A stretch of 64,000 bases of DNA. Source: Halobacillus kuroshimensis DSM 18393. Its GTDB lineage: Bacteria; Bacillota; Bacilli; Bacillales; Halobacillaceae. Location of the stretch: the NCBI RefSeq assembly GCF_000425705.1, contig NZ_AUDY01000009.1, positions 372,001 to 436,000 on the forward strand, read 5' to 3'. The position numbers were made by a program, and so were the translations under genes. A model generated the notes under the pieces. The model ran no database searches. It saw nothing but the letters and a program-made list of their open reading frames with translations, and had not been told where the DNA came from. Positions within the stretch are counted from its first letter, which is position 1. The number at the start of each line of letters is the position of its first letter. Shown piece after piece: positions 50,635 to 59,840 of the stretch.

Positions 50635-50898
50635 ATGGAAAAGAAGCTTTCCCTGAGACGGATTGTAGAACTGTATGATGAAGTATTAAGTCTGCCTCAT
50701 AAACAGGAGGTGGCCCGGGAGCTGAGAGATGAAGAAGATCTTTTTCTTCTGCTGCTTTATTCCGATCTGCTCGGCATCCCCAACCCCGCGTTTTACTATA
50801 CGCTTGAATTGTACCCACATATTGTTGAAAAATTTCATGACTGGCACTTGCGGATGGGCATGGAGAAATCCCCGCTCGACGGCATCCGCTGCTGTTAA
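50635..50898 (+). CDS. Cory-CC-star type small protein
   Basis: An 87-residue, mostly helical protein that ends with Arg-Cys-Cys directly before the stop codon. I recall annotated small proteins named cory-CC-star for such a C-terminal Cys pair, and the sequence (IPNPAFYYTLELYPHIVEKFHDWH) fits. The function is unknown. It is 12 bp after the CCGGVC protein and 12 bp before the ATPase gene. The terminal Cys pair suggests metal or thiol transfer, possibly to or from the ATPase. Confidence 0.65.
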   Translation: MEKKLSLRRIVELYDEVLSLPHKQEVARELRDEEDLFLLLLYSDLLGIPNPAFYYTLELYPHIVEKFHDWHLRMGMEKSPLDGIRCC

Positions 50899-50910
50899 GG
50901 AGGGGGATCG

Positions 50911-51861
50911 ATGAAGCATATCCAGCATCATTCTATTATTTTTGTGGGAGGAAAAGGAGGCGTCGGAAAATCGACCTCATCAGCGGCCCTTGCGCTCTCA
51001 TTTGCTGAGCAGGGGCATGAAACCCTGGTGGTTTCGACAGACCCTGCCCATAATCTCGGCGATGTTTTTCATACGTCTTTATCCCACACGAAAACGAAGC
51101 TCGCCAAGCATTTATACGGAATAGAAATTGACCCCGGTTATGAATCGAAGCGGTATATTGAAGGGGTGAAAGAAAACCTGGAAGGTCTTGTGAAATCCAA
51201 AATGGTCGAGGAGGTGCATCGGCAGATCGATATGGCATCCGCTTCACCGGGTGCGGATGAGGCCGCCTTGTTCGACCGCCTCGTGTCCATCATTTTGGAA
51301 GAATCCGGCCGGTTCGATAAAATCGTGTTCGACACGGCTCCGACCGGACATACGATCCGCCTGCTTACACTCCCTGAGATCATGAACGTGTGGATTGATG
51401 GCATGCTGGAGCGGCGCAGCCGGATGAACGAGACGTATACGCAGCTGCTTCATGATGGAGAGCCTGTGGATGATCCGATTTTCAACGTGCTGCAGATGCG
51501 CAGGGAAAAATTCGCAGAGGTGAGGAAGATCATTTTAGACGAAAAGAAGACGGCTTTTGCATTTGTCCTCATTCCTGAGCGCCTTCCCATTCTTGAAACG
51601 AAGAAAGCGGTGGACCAGCTGGGCAGACATGGACTTGATGTGCAGACCTTGATTGTAAATAAAGTTCTGCCTGACTACGCTGACGGTGCTTTTCTCGCTA
51701 AAAGGAGGAAACAGGAGCGCGTCTATCTTGAGGAGATCAAGCGGACGTTTAGAGACAAAGAGCTGGTATATGTGCCTCTTTTTGAAGAAGATGTCTCAGA
51801 TATGGAAAAGCTGCATACCTTTGCGGGCTCTTTTCAATCAGCGGCCCCCGTTTCTGATTAG
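50911..51861 (+). CDS. ArsA/GET3-family P-loop ATPase
   Basis: A 316-residue ATPase with the deviant Walker A GGKGGVGKST (13-22), the A-loop DPAHNLGD, and FDTAPTGHTIRLL, all typical of ArsA/GET3 anion-transporting ATPases. No arsB, arsD or arsR is nearby and no metal-binding Cys triad is evident, so arsenic resistance is unlikely. It closes the cstA operon after two small Cys-rich proteins. GET3-like handling of membrane proteins such as CstA is one possible role. Confidence 0.88.
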   Translation: MKHIQHHSIIFVGGKGGVGKSTSSAALALSFAEQGHETLVVSTDPAHNLGDVFHTSLSHTKTKLAKHLYGIEIDPGYESKRYIEGVKENLEGLVKSKMVEEVHRQIDMASASPGADEAALFDRLVSIILEESGRFDKIVFDTAPTGHTIRLLTLPEIMNVWIDGMLERRSRMNETYTQLLHDGEPVDDPIFNVLQMRREKFAEVRKIILDEKKTAFAFVLIPERLPILETKKAVDQLGRHGLDVQTLIVNKVLPDYADGAFLAKRRKQERVYLEEIKRTFRDKELVYVPLFEEDVSDMEKLHTFAGSFQSAAPVSD

Positions 51862-51906
51862 AAGAGAACATTCACTAGATGAAAAAGTTCGACTCATCAT
51901 ACATCG

Positions 51907-51935
51907 AATCCGTGTAGACGTACACGGATTTTTTT
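51907..51935 (+). terminator. Terminator of the cstA-ATPase operon
   Basis: AATCCGTGTA-gacg-TACACGGATT followed by TTTTT: a perfect 10-bp stem. Confidence 0.9.
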
Positions 51936-52067
51936 GCGCTTAATTTTCTGATTAAATAGGACTTTATAACTGAATCAGGCGTGCGGACCTGTATGAACTC
52001 CGGGGACGGCCGATATATAAGGAGTCGAGCACAAATAAGTTGAAATTGCACGCTCAGGAGGGAATTT

Positions 52068-53195
52068 ATGCTGATTATTGATGAACAAACGGTGTCCCCT
52101 ATCCTAGTACAAACGGCCCTTACCCATCACTTGCCTATCTATTATAAGGACGATGAAAGAGCCCTGGATATGAAGGAACATTCTAAACTACTAACCAATT
52201 CGGAAAGCTGTCTGCAGATGCTGCAGCACCACCATCCGGAGCACATACATACGAAAGTATCCCAGATGGTCAAAAACAAAGCCCGGTTTCGGGAGATGAT
52301 TGCCGATCTGGATGAAGGCTATTATTTCAAGCTTGTCACACTTGATGAATTGATGAGTTCAAACAAGGAAGATATCCCTTTCCCTGTCGTTATCAAGCCC
52401 AACAAAGGCTATTCCAGTGTCGGTGTTTATATCGTGAAGGAAAAAGAGGAGTGGGACCAGGCGGTACAAGGATTGTATTCCGACCTGCTTCTTTCCCGGT
52501 CGATGTATTCGGATGACGTATTGGACAGTGAACAGATCATTATTGAAGGATATATTGAAGGACAGGAGTACGCGCTTGACTGCTACTATGACGAAGCGGG
52601 TGAGCCTGTGATTTTGAATATCCTGAAACGCCGGTTTGCTCACGATCAGGATACGTCAGACCGCATTTATTACACATCCAGCCGTATTCTTGAGGAAGTC
52701 CGTGAGCAGGCGCTTGATTACCTGCGTCTGTTAAATGACCGCCTTCAGCTCCGAAACTATCCTTTTCACATAGAAATGAGGAAAAACGATGGCGGAATCG
52801 TTCCCATTGAGATGAATCCTCTCCGCTTTGCCGGGGCAGGTACGACAGATGTGAGTCATTACGCTTATGATATCAACTCGGCTTTAGCCTACTTCAAGGG
52901 TGTAAAGCCGGATTGGAAAACGATTGTGAAGCGGGCCGACGAGTCCTATTACGGGTTTTTCTGTGCGGAGGTTCCGGGCCATATCAGCATGAACCTCATT
53001 CAATCCATTCAGCACGATGAGCTGAAAAAAGAGTTCAGTCACATCCTGGAGTATCGGATCATCCAGTCAGCCAGTGACCGGACGTTTGCCGTCGTCTTTT
53101 TCAAAACGAATCAGCTGAATGAACTCAACCGGTTACTTACCCTTGATTTAGAGCCCTTCCTAACAATGAAACCAGCAAAGGAGGCTGTCCGATGA
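52068..53195 (+). CDS. ATP-grasp domain protein
   Basis: A 375-residue protein with an ATP-grasp fold: [20 protein letters not shown] (ATP-binding lysine and glycine loop), [16 protein letters not shown], and the metal-binding [12 protein letters not shown]...[11 protein letters not shown]. Such enzymes join a carboxylate to an amine or thiol through an acyl-phosphate. The specific product is unknown. Its stop overlaps the chemoreceptor start by 4 bp (ATGA), so the two are coupled, which is unusual for an ATP-grasp ligase. GGAGGGA precedes the ATG. Confidence 0.8.
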   Translation: MLIIDEQTVSPILVQTALTHHLPIYYKDDERALDMKEHSKLLTNSESCLQMLQHHHPEHIHTKVSQMVKNKARFREMIADLDEGYYFKLVTLDELMSSNKEDIPFPVVIKPNKGYSSVGVYIVKEKEEWDQAVQGLYSDLLLSRSMYSDDVLDSEQIIIEGYIEGQEYALDCYYDEAGEPVILNILKRRFAHDQDTSDRIYYTSSRILEEVREQALDYLRLLNDRLQLRNYPFHIEMRKNDGGIVPIEMNPLRFAGAGTTDVSHYAYDINSALAYFKGVKPDWKTIVKRADESYYGFFCAEVPGHISMNLIQSIQHDELKKEFSHILEYRIIQSASDRTFAVVFFKTNQLNELNRLLTLDLEPFLTMKPAKEAVR

Positions 53196-54892
53196 ATTGG
53201 CAGGCCTTGAACCCGAAGAAGTCGTTAAAAACCCAGTTGTTCGTTAATTTCATCATCCCAATCCTTATTCTTGGTGGACTGACCTTCGGATTTGTGAAAT
53301 TCGTAACCGGTAATATGATTGATGATCATATTCTGCCGCAGTTTGAACAGGTTCTTTTGACAAATGGTCAGGAGCTTGTCCGCTCGATTGAACCGAATGC
53401 CGTCCGTGAAGCGATGGAAAACCCATCGGAGAACCATGCCAGCTTGATCAACACGCTGGACAGCTTCATTGAAGGACAGGAGCGTCTGGAATATGCCTAT
53501 ATTTTGACAAAGCAGGGAGAGAAGGAATACATCGTCGCCTTGAACGGTTCCGAGGATGTGATGGTGGAGTCTCCTTTTACAGATAAGCAGAGGGAGGCGT
53601 TCCAGACAGGGGATACAGTTGTGACATCCATTTATGAAGATGAATGGGGCGTCCATAAGTCTGTCTTTATGCAGATAGGTGACATGGATGCGATTGTCGG
53701 TGTCGATATGAGTACCTCCTTTGTCGGAAGTCTCCAGAAGGAAATCAATACGTTCCTTGCCATCTTTTTAGCGGTCGCTGTGCTGCTTGGTGCTGTGTTT
53801 GCTTATATCTTCGGCAGCCGTCTGACGAAAGCCGTCCGCTCCCTGCTGTCATCGGTGAACCGGATTAGTGATGGTGATTTGACAGAGGACATCGAAACGA
53901 AGCGGGCCGATGAAATTGGTCAGCTGTCTGTGGCGATGAATGAAATGGTGGGCAGCCTGAGAACCCTTGTTCAGAGGGTGACAACAGCGTCCAGTGAAGT
54001 GTCGGCGCAGAGTGAGGAGCTCACGCAGTCGGCAAACGAAGTGAAAGAAGGAAGTGAGCAGGTCGCTTCAACGATGCAGGAACTGTCCTCTGGTGCAGAG
54101 TCCCAGGCAGACAGCTCGAGCAGTCTTTCTGAAGGAATGGACAGCTTCGTCCGACGTCTGGATGAAGCCAACAAAGGTGGAAAAGCGGTATCTGAAACAT
54201 CGAAGGAAGTGCTGTCGATGACCGAAGAAGGGCGGGGTTTGATGGAAACGTCCGTCCAGCAGATGAACACCATCAATGGCATCGTCAAAGAGTCTGTGGA
54301 GCGTGTGCACGGACTGGATAAGCAGTCCAAGGAGATTAATAAACTCGTCCAGGTCATTCAGGATATTGCCGAACAGACCAACCTGTTATCCTTGAACGCG
54401 GCTATAGAGGCGGCAAGAGCCGGGGAGCATGGCAAAGGGTTTGCCGTCGTGGCTGATGAAGTCCGCAAGCTTGCCGAGCAGGTTTCAACGTCCATCATTG
54501 ATATCACATCCATTGTGGAAAGTATCCAATCGGAGTCGAACCGGGTCGCTCAATCGCTTGAATCCGGCTATCAGGAAGTGGACAAAGGAACGAAACAGAT
54601 TGAGGTGACCGGGGAAACATTCCACCGGATCCATACTTCTGTCAGTGACATGTCCGGACGGATCGGGGAAATTTCCGAGCATCTTTCGGATATTGCAGAA
54701 AACAGCCAGCAGATGAACCAGTCGATTGAAGAGATTGCTTCTGTTTCCGAAGAGTCTGCGGCAGGGGTCGAGCAGGTTGCCGCTTCCTCGCAGCAGACGA
54801 CAAGTTCAATGGAAGAAGTTTCTCACAGTGCCCGTCAGCTGTCCGAGCTTTCTGAGCAGTTGAATGAGGAAATCCAGCAATTTAAACTGTAA
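53192..54892 (+). CDS. Methyl-accepting chemotaxis protein
   Basis: A 566-residue transmembrane receptor. A first helix at about 17-37, an extracellular sensor region that looks like a single Cache domain, a second helix at about 190-212, a HAMP domain and a long cytoplasmic coiled coil with the hairpin tip [38 protein letters not shown] are visible. It probably directs swimming toward an unknown ligand; the coupled ATP-grasp gene may make or modify that ligand or a second messenger. Confidence 0.93.
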   Translation: MNWQALNPKKSLKTQLFVNFIIPILILGGLTFGFVKFVTGNMIDDHILPQFEQVLLTNGQELVRSIEPNAVREAMENPSENHASLINTLDSFIEGQERLEYAYILTKQGEKEYIVALNGSEDVMVESPFTDKQREAFQTGDTVVTSIYEDEWGVHKSVFMQIGDMDAIVGVDMSTSFVGSLQKEINTFLAIFLAVAVLLGAVFAYIFGSRLTKAVRSLLSSVNRISDGDLTEDIETKRADEIGQLSVAMNEMVGSLRTLVQRVTTASSEVSAQSEELTQSANEVKEGSEQVASTMQELSSGAESQADSSSSLSEGMDSFVRRLDEANKGGKAVSETSKEVLSMTEEGRGLMETSVQQMNTINGIVKESVERVHGLDKQSKEINKLVQVIQDIAEQTNLLSLNAAIEAARAGEHGKGFAVVADEVRKLAEQVSTSIIDITSIVESIQSESNRVAQSLESGYQEVDKGTKQIEVTGETFHRIHTSVSDMSGRIGEISEHLSDIAENSQQMNQSIEEIASVSEESAAGVEQVAASSQQTTSSMEEVSHSARQLSELSEQLNEEIQQFKL

Positions 54893-54962
54893 AAGGTTAT
54901 TTGTGAAGGCTTGCAGGTCAACGTCGATTCTTTTGACCTCGACGGTTGATGAGCTGAAAATA

Positions 54963-54999
54963 GGAAGATCTTCTGTTTATTAGAAGGTCTTCTTTTTTT
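54963..54999 (+). terminator. Terminator of the ATP-grasp/chemoreceptor operon
   Basis: GAAGATCTTCT pairs with AGAAGGTCTTC and is followed by seven T residues. Confidence 0.85.
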
Positions 55000-55013
55000 A
55001 TCCTTCACGTCCG

Positions 55014-55135
55014 GGTTGTGAGACAGTCCTGTCTCACAGAAGAAGGAGCCTCACGGGCTATGGGCAGCGAATCCTGCACCATCCACTTGAAGGGAGAGAA
55101 AGAATGGGACAGGTCTTTCATTAAGGACTTTTCCT
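55014..55135 (+). other. Possible structured RNA or palindromic region
   Basis: TGTGAGACA-gtcc-TGTCTCACA is a perfect 9-bp inverted repeat at 55016-55037. In addition CCTGTCTCA can pair with TGGGACAGG some 75 bases later, enclosing hairpins AGCC-tcac-GGGCT and ATGGGCAG...CTGCACCAT. The alternative pairings suggest a small RNA or switching leader, but I saw no convincing promoter, no strong terminator and no known family. No ORF of note lies between 54893 and 55217. Confidence 0.3.
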
Positions 55136-55217
55136 GGGTAGTCACCTAAATACTCATTCCTCCCTTGGAACGGGGAGTGTTATGATGGAAGCAGTAAATA
55201 TATAGAAGGTGATTGTT

Positions 55218-56255
55218 TTGGACGTAACCATTAAGGATGTAGCCAGAGCGGCCGGCGTAGCCCCCTCGACGGTTTCCCGTGTGATTGCAGACAATCCGCG
55301 GATCAGTCCGGCCACGAAAAGGAAAGTGAAGCAGGCGATGGAGGAGATGGGGTATCACCCGAATGTGACCGCCCGTAATTTAGCAAGCCGGACGACGAAA
55401 TCTCTCGGAGTTGTTCTGCCTTTCAGTGCAGATAAAGCCCTGCAGAATCCATTTTTTCCGGAAGTACTGCGGGGCATCAGTTCCATCGCCCATGAGATGG
55501 ACTATTCCCTTGTTCTCTGCACGGGGGAAACGGATGAGGAAATGCTGGAGGCCGTGAAACGGATGGTGTACAGCAGTCAGACAGACGGGATTCTTCTCCT
55601 CTACTCGCAGGTCCGTGACCCGATTCAATCCTTCCTGCTGGAGCAGAAGTTTCCTTTTGTGGTCGTCGGCCGTCCGGCAGAAAACGGAAATCACGTGACG
55701 CACGTCGATAACGATAACATTCAGGCTTCCAAGGATATTACAAAGCATCTGATCGATATCGGTCATGAGCGTGTGGCGTTTATCGGCGGGTCTCCTGAGC
55801 TCGTTGTGACGCTCGACCGCCTTCAAGGGTATGAAGAGGCGTTAAAAGAGGCCGGAATCTCTGTTGAAGAAAATTATAAAGTCCATACAGAGTTCTTGAA
55901 ATCGGGCGGACGCTCAGCCGTTCGTGCACTCATGTCTCTCACTCATCCACCGACCGGGCTTGTTGTCGCCGATGATCTGATGACGATTGGCGTCATATCC
56001 ACCTTGGAGGAAGCGGGCATTCATGTACCGGAGGATTTATCGATCGTCAGTTTCAACAATGTCTACCTCGCTCAGGTGTCCCGTCCGGCCCTGACGACTG
56101 TGGACGTACACATCCAGGCCTTAGGGACAGAGGCAGCTGCCTGCCTTATTGAAAATGTGCAGCGGCGGGAGCAGCCGCCGAAGCGTATCATCATTCCGCA
56201 TAAAATTGAATATCGTTCGTCGGCGATCTCCCGTCCCGCTCCGTCTGAAGTGTAA
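55218..56255 (+). CDS. LacI-family transcriptional regulator
   Basis: A 345-residue regulator with the N-terminal LacI helix-turn-helix (TIKDVARAAGVAPSTVSRVIADNPRIS) and a periplasmic-binding-protein-like sensor domain. I choose TTG 55218, which gives MDVTIKDVA and sits after AGAAGGTGA; GTG 55209 overlaps that site. It stands alone between terminators. The secreted amylase 4 kb downstream makes a maltose/maltodextrin-responsive (MalR-like) role possible, but there is no direct evidence. Confidence 0.9.
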   Translation: MDVTIKDVARAAGVAPSTVSRVIADNPRISPATKRKVKQAMEEMGYHPNVTARNLASRTTKSLGVVLPFSADKALQNPFFPEVLRGISSIAHEMDYSLVLCTGETDEEMLEAVKRMVYSSQTDGILLLYSQVRDPIQSFLLEQKFPFVVVGRPAENGNHVTHVDNDNIQASKDITKHLIDIGHERVAFIGGSPELVVTLDRLQGYEEALKEAGISVEENYKVHTEFLKSGGRSAVRALMSLTHPPTGLVVADDLMTIGVISTLEEAGIHVPEDLSIVSFNNVYLAQVSRPALTTVDVHIQALGTEAAACLIENVQRREQPPKRIIIPHKIEYRSSAISRPAPSEV

Positions 56256-56272
56256 CCTTCAGGCGGTTTTTT
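56241..56272 (+). terminator. Terminator of the LacI-family gene
   Basis: CCGTCTGAAG...CTTCAGGCGG followed by six T residues. The stem overlaps the last codons of the gene. Confidence 0.85.
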
Positions 56273-56418
56273 GTGAAGGAAGGGAAAGGTTCCATAAAAC
56301 TCCCATATCCGCCTTTTTTTACAGAAAAATGCATAGATGTGGAAAATTTTTTGCATGTTTGCTCAATTTTCGGTACCCTAGTAGAGTTGACCTTTAAACA
56401 ATTAGGAGAGGGATTTAT

Positions 56419-57441
56419 ATGAGTAAGACAAAAAGGAATGATCCCTGCTTTTGTGGAAGCGGGAAAAAATATAAAAAATGCTGCATGGTGAAAGACGATC
56501 AGGCTGTCGGATCCAGCAGCCTTCATGAGGAACTGCAGAGTAACTACAGCCATTTTATGGCCTATGTGAACCGTAATTATCCGAACGTTACGCCATCTGA
56601 GTCAAGAGAAACACAGGAAGAAGAAGTAGAAGCGGCGTTCCAGATGGTCCAGCGTGTCCTGATCGACAAACAGGAGGATGGCTCCACCTTATATGAAGAA
56701 TTTTTTGCGAAGAAACAGGATAAAATCATCCGTCCGGCGACGATGGCGACGATGGAAGCCTGGAAATCTCCGCACGCGAGCTTATTCAAAATCAACGGTT
56801 CTGCCTCTGAATACACCGCTTCTGTAGAAGACGTGTGGAGCGGAGAGTCGTTTGAAGTGAAAAAAGACGGCATTCCTTTGAAAGAGGAGAACTACGAGCA
56901 CATGCCATACTGCATCGGCGTGCTCTTGAAGTGGGGACCTGTTCATAACTTCGTACCCCTGGCGATTCCGAATTACGAGTCTTCCTACGTGACGTTCCGC
57001 CAACAGCTGGAAGAGGCGTTTGAAGCGAGCGGTGCTGCGACGATTTATGACTATATGCAGGCAACGATTATAGAGCAGCTGCGCAGCTGGATGTATATGA
57101 CTTCTACAGATGAAACCGAAGAAGACACAGCTGAACAGCCGGTCGAAGCTTCTGCTGAAGGCGATGACGTGCTTGACTTGTTCGATGAAAGCTTGAAGCA
57201 GGAAGATGGATTTGAACTGTTGAAGCAGCGCTGGGAAATGTACAAGCAGGCGGAAAACCCGACATTCCGTAAGCCGGAAGTCGTAACCGCAGCCCTTGAG
57301 CATATGTACCGCAGCACGTCTGCTTTCCGTTCTGAACCGGAAAAAGTAACGAAAAAAGCGGTAGCCGAAAAGTATGAAGTCAGTCCGGGCAGCATGAGCA
57401 AACGTATCACACAGCTGTCGGAATACCTTCTTCCATCATAG
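56419..57441 (+). CDS. SEC-C zinc-motif protein
   Basis: A 340-residue protein beginning with a SEC-C metal-binding motif (DPCFCGSGKKYKKCC; C10, C12, C21, C22), the zinc site found at the C-terminus of SecA. The rest is acidic and without a known domain, though the end (KKAVAEKYEVSPGSMSKRITQLSEYL) resembles a helix-turn-helix. Role unknown; SEC-C proteins may bind ribosomes or SecB-like partners. The start follows TAGGAGAGGG. Confidence 0.85.
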   Translation: MSKTKRNDPCFCGSGKKYKKCCMVKDDQAVGSSSLHEELQSNYSHFMAYVNRNYPNVTPSESRETQEEEVEAAFQMVQRVLIDKQEDGSTLYEEFFAKKQDKIIRPATMATMEAWKSPHASLFKINGSASEYTASVEDVWSGESFEVKKDGIPLKEENYEHMPYCIGVLLKWGPVHNFVPLAIPNYESSYVTFRQQLEEAFEASGAATIYDYMQATIIEQLRSWMYMTSTDETEEDTAEQPVEASAEGDDVLDLFDESLKQEDGFELLKQRWEMYKQAENPTFRKPEVVTAALEHMYRSTSAFRSEPEKVTKKAVAEKYEVSPGSMSKRITQLSEYLLPS

Positions 57442-57447
57442 TATTTC

Positions 57448-57478
57448 AACGTCCAGAATCATTCTGGGCGTTTTTTTT
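57448..57478 (+). terminator. Terminator of the SEC-C gene
   Basis: AACGTCCAGAAT-c-ATTCTGGGCGTT followed by eight T residues. Confidence 0.9.
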
Positions 57479-57566
57479 AATAAAAAGCTGGTGGAAAAGA
57501 TGGAATAAAAAACCGGTCGCCTGCAGAAACTCTCTTTGTAGATAGTCAATGACAGGAGGAAATCAT

Positions 57567-59246
57567 ATGGACAACTATAAAGAACAGGGGCCTGGTGGTG
57601 CGGACGACCATCGTTTTGCCGAAGGAGAAGGCGAAAAAACACTGACAACGAGGCAGGGACATCCAGTCCGGACGAACCAGAACTTAAGGACAATCGGAAA
57701 CCGGGGACCGGCCACGCTGGAGAACTATGATTATATCGAAAAAATTTCCCACTTTGACCGGGAACGTGTACCTGAACGGGTGGTCCATGCCCGGGGGACA
57801 GGGGCACACGGCTACTTTGAAACCTACGGGAAAGCCGGCGATGAGCCGGTGGAGAAATATACACGGGCAAAAGTTTTTTCCGGAGCAGGCAAAAAAACGC
57901 CGGTGCTCGTCCGATTTTCGACGGTGACCCACTCGGCTGGTTCTCCGGAGACGCTGAGGGACCCGCGCGGATTTGCTGTTAAATTTTATACAGAGGATGG
58001 CAACTGGGACCTGGTCGGAAACAATTTGAAGGTATTCTTCATTCGTGACGCAATGAAATTCCCTGATTTGATCCATTCGTTCAAGCCTGATCCAGTGACC
58101 AACATCCAGGACAGCGAGCGGATTTTTGATTTTCTCAGCGAGACGCCCGAATCGATGCACATGGTCACCTTCCTGTTTTCCCCGTGGGGCATCCCGGCCA
58201 ACTACCGGCAGATGCAGGGATCTGGTGTGAACACATACCGGTGGGTGAACGACGAAGGGAAAGCGGTTCTTGTGAAGTATCACTGGGAGCCTCTCAAGCA
58301 GGGAATCAAAAACCTGACCCAGGAGGAAGCAAACGAAATCCAGGCAGAAAACTTCAACCATGCGACACAGGATTTGTACGAAGCCATCGAGAGCGGCGAT
58401 TATCCTGAATGGGAGCTCTGCGTCCAGATTATGGAGGATCACGAGCATCCCGAGCTTGATTTTGACCCACTTGATGATACGAAGCTGTGGCCGGAGGATC
58501 AGTTCCCGTTTTTGAAGGTCGGAAAAATGGTGCTGAACAAAAATCCGGACAACTATTTCAATGAAATCGAGCAGGCGGCATTTGGTACAGGTGTGCTTGT
58601 CGACGGTCTCGATTTCTCTGATGATAAGATGCTTCAGGGGCGGACATTCTCCTATTCCGATACGCAGCGCTACCGTGTCGGGGCAAACTACCAGCAGCTT
58701 CCGGCCAACGCCCCGAAAAAACATGCGGCCACCAACTATGAAGGAGGAAGCATGTCCTATTTTGTAGATCGGCCGGAAGGGTCCAACCCGCACGTGAACT
58801 ATGAACCTTCCTCCTTGAATGGTCTGGAGGAATCCCCTCCGAAAAAGGCGCCTCACCAGCCTTACGTGGAAGGAAAGCTGAAGAAAGAGCCGATTGACAG
58901 GGAAAACAATTTCAAGCAGGCAGGAGAACGGTACCGGATGCTGAAGGACTGGGAGCGGGACGATTTAATCAACAACCTCGTCGTGTCTCTCAAGCCGTGC
59001 CACACCCACATCCAGAAGAAGATGGTATCCTTGCTGACCCAGTGCGATGAGGATTATGGAAGCCGAGTGGCAGAGGGACTTGGGATGAATGCAGCAGCGG
59101 GACAGATGAATGAGGAATTTGCGAACGACATCACCCCCTCCAAGGGGAAACTTCCGAAGCGGGGTGGCTCTCCGATAGGCAGCGATGGGGCTGCGGATGC
59201 GGTCGACCAGGCCGAGGAAAAAGGGCACGAAGCAGATCCGTATTGA
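57567..59246 (+). CDS. katA: Monofunctional heme catalase
   Basis: A 559-residue catalase. The distal heme histidine lies in [12 protein letters not shown] (H74), the distal Asn region in [17 protein letters not shown], and the proximal heme Tyr region in [19 protein letters not shown] typical small-subunit core is followed by a somewhat extended C-terminal tail. It breaks down hydrogen peroxide in the cytoplasm. ATG 57567 follows AGGAGGAAATC; the ATG at 57549 precedes that site. I saw no clear PerR box upstream. Confidence 0.95.
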   Translation: MDNYKEQGPGGADDHRFAEGEGEKTLTTRQGHPVRTNQNLRTIGNRGPATLENYDYIEKISHFDRERVPERVVHARGTGAHGYFETYGKAGDEPVEKYTRAKVFSGAGKKTPVLVRFSTVTHSAGSPETLRDPRGFAVKFYTEDGNWDLVGNNLKVFFIRDAMKFPDLIHSFKPDPVTNIQDSERIFDFLSETPESMHMVTFLFSPWGIPANYRQMQGSGVNTYRWVNDEGKAVLVKYHWEPLKQGIKNLTQEEANEIQAENFNHATQDLYEAIESGDYPEWELCVQIMEDHEHPELDFDPLDDTKLWPEDQFPFLKVGKMVLNKNPDNYFNEIEQAAFGTGVLVDGLDFSDDKMLQGRTFSYSDTQRYRVGANYQQLPANAPKKHAATNYEGGSMSYFVDRPEGSNPHVNYEPSSLNGLEESPPKKAPHQPYVEGKLKKEPIDRENNFKQAGERYRMLKDWERDDLINNLVVSLKPCHTHIQKKMVSLLTQCDEDYGSRVAEGLGMNAAAGQMNEEFANDITPSKGKLPKRGGSPIGSDGAADAVDQAEEKGHEADPY

Positions 59247-59256
59247 AAGATAGGCA

Positions 59257-59298
59257 AAAGGCGGCCTTCCATCATTGGAAGGCCGCCTTTTCTTTTTT
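59257..59298 (+). terminator. Terminator of the catalase gene
   Basis: AAGGCGGCCTTCC-atcatt-GGAAGGCCGCCTT followed by TTCTTTTTT: a perfect 13-bp stem. Confidence 0.92.
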
Positions 59299-59337
59299 CT
59301 CCTGTTTCCGCATAAGGTGATAAAGGGAGGCGGTGAA

Positions 59338-59805
59338 ATGAAGAAGAAAGGTTCTGGTGGGAAATTCCTTGTCATCACGGCCCTTATCCTTCTGGCTGCT
59401 GGTGTGACGGCTGCCGGTCTGTTCATCACATCCCGTCCGGGTTATCAGGCGGAAAAGGCGGTGGAGGCGTTTTACAGCTATGAACAGAAAGGGCGGTACG
59501 CCGATTCCTGGCTGCTGCTTCATTCCCGGATGAAGGATAAATTCGGAAAGGGCCATTACATACAGGACAGGGCCCACGTGTTTATGAATCATTTCGGCGT
59601 GGAAACATTCACGTTTACAACAGGAGAGGTCACTCATCTGGATACCTGGTCGATGGAAAAAGGAACGGACCCGTTCAAGAACGTGTACGTTGTATCGGTT
59701 GACCAGACGTTCAAAGGGAAATACGGTCGATTCCGCCTTCATCAGGATGTATATGTGACTGAGGAAAAAGGCGGGTGGAAGATTCTTTGGGATTACAATA
59801 AATAA
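59338..59805 (+). CDS. Small membrane-anchored protein, NTF2-like domain
   Basis: A 155-residue protein with one N-terminal membrane helix (FLVITALILLAAGVTAAGLFI) and an extracellular part starting EKAVEAFYSYEQKGRYADSWLLLH and ending GGWKILWDYNK. That pattern of helix, cone-shaped sheet and terminal W-K-I-x-W strand resembles NTF2-like/DUF4878 domains, but no specific family is certain. GGGAGGCGG precedes ATG 59338; the in-frame start at 59275 lies in the catalase terminator. Confidence 0.7.
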   Translation: MKKKGSGGKFLVITALILLAAGVTAAGLFITSRPGYQAEKAVEAFYSYEQKGRYADSWLLLHSRMKDKFGKGHYIQDRAHVFMNHFGVETFTFTTGEVTHLDTWSMEKGTDPFKNVYVVSVDQTFKGKYGRFRLHQDVYVTEEKGGWKILWDYNK

Positions 59806-59833
59806 AAAGGCCTCCGCCTTCATAGGGGGAGGC
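59804..59833 (-). terminator. Terminator of the amylase gene
   Basis: GGCCTCC...GGAGGCC with a T tract on the minus strand, 8 bp after the amylase stop. It may also act on the convergent small gene. Confidence 0.75.
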
Positions 59834-59840
59834 CATTCGA

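Noticed and set aside
50911-51861. Arsenic-resistance role for the ArsA-type ATPase
   Set aside because: No arsR, arsB, arsD or arsC nearby, and the operon begins with cstA.
57684-58856. 390-residue open frame antisense to the catalase gene
   Set aside because: It lies wholly inside a well-supported catalase on the other strand, has no ribosome binding site and is a composition shadow of GC-rich codons.
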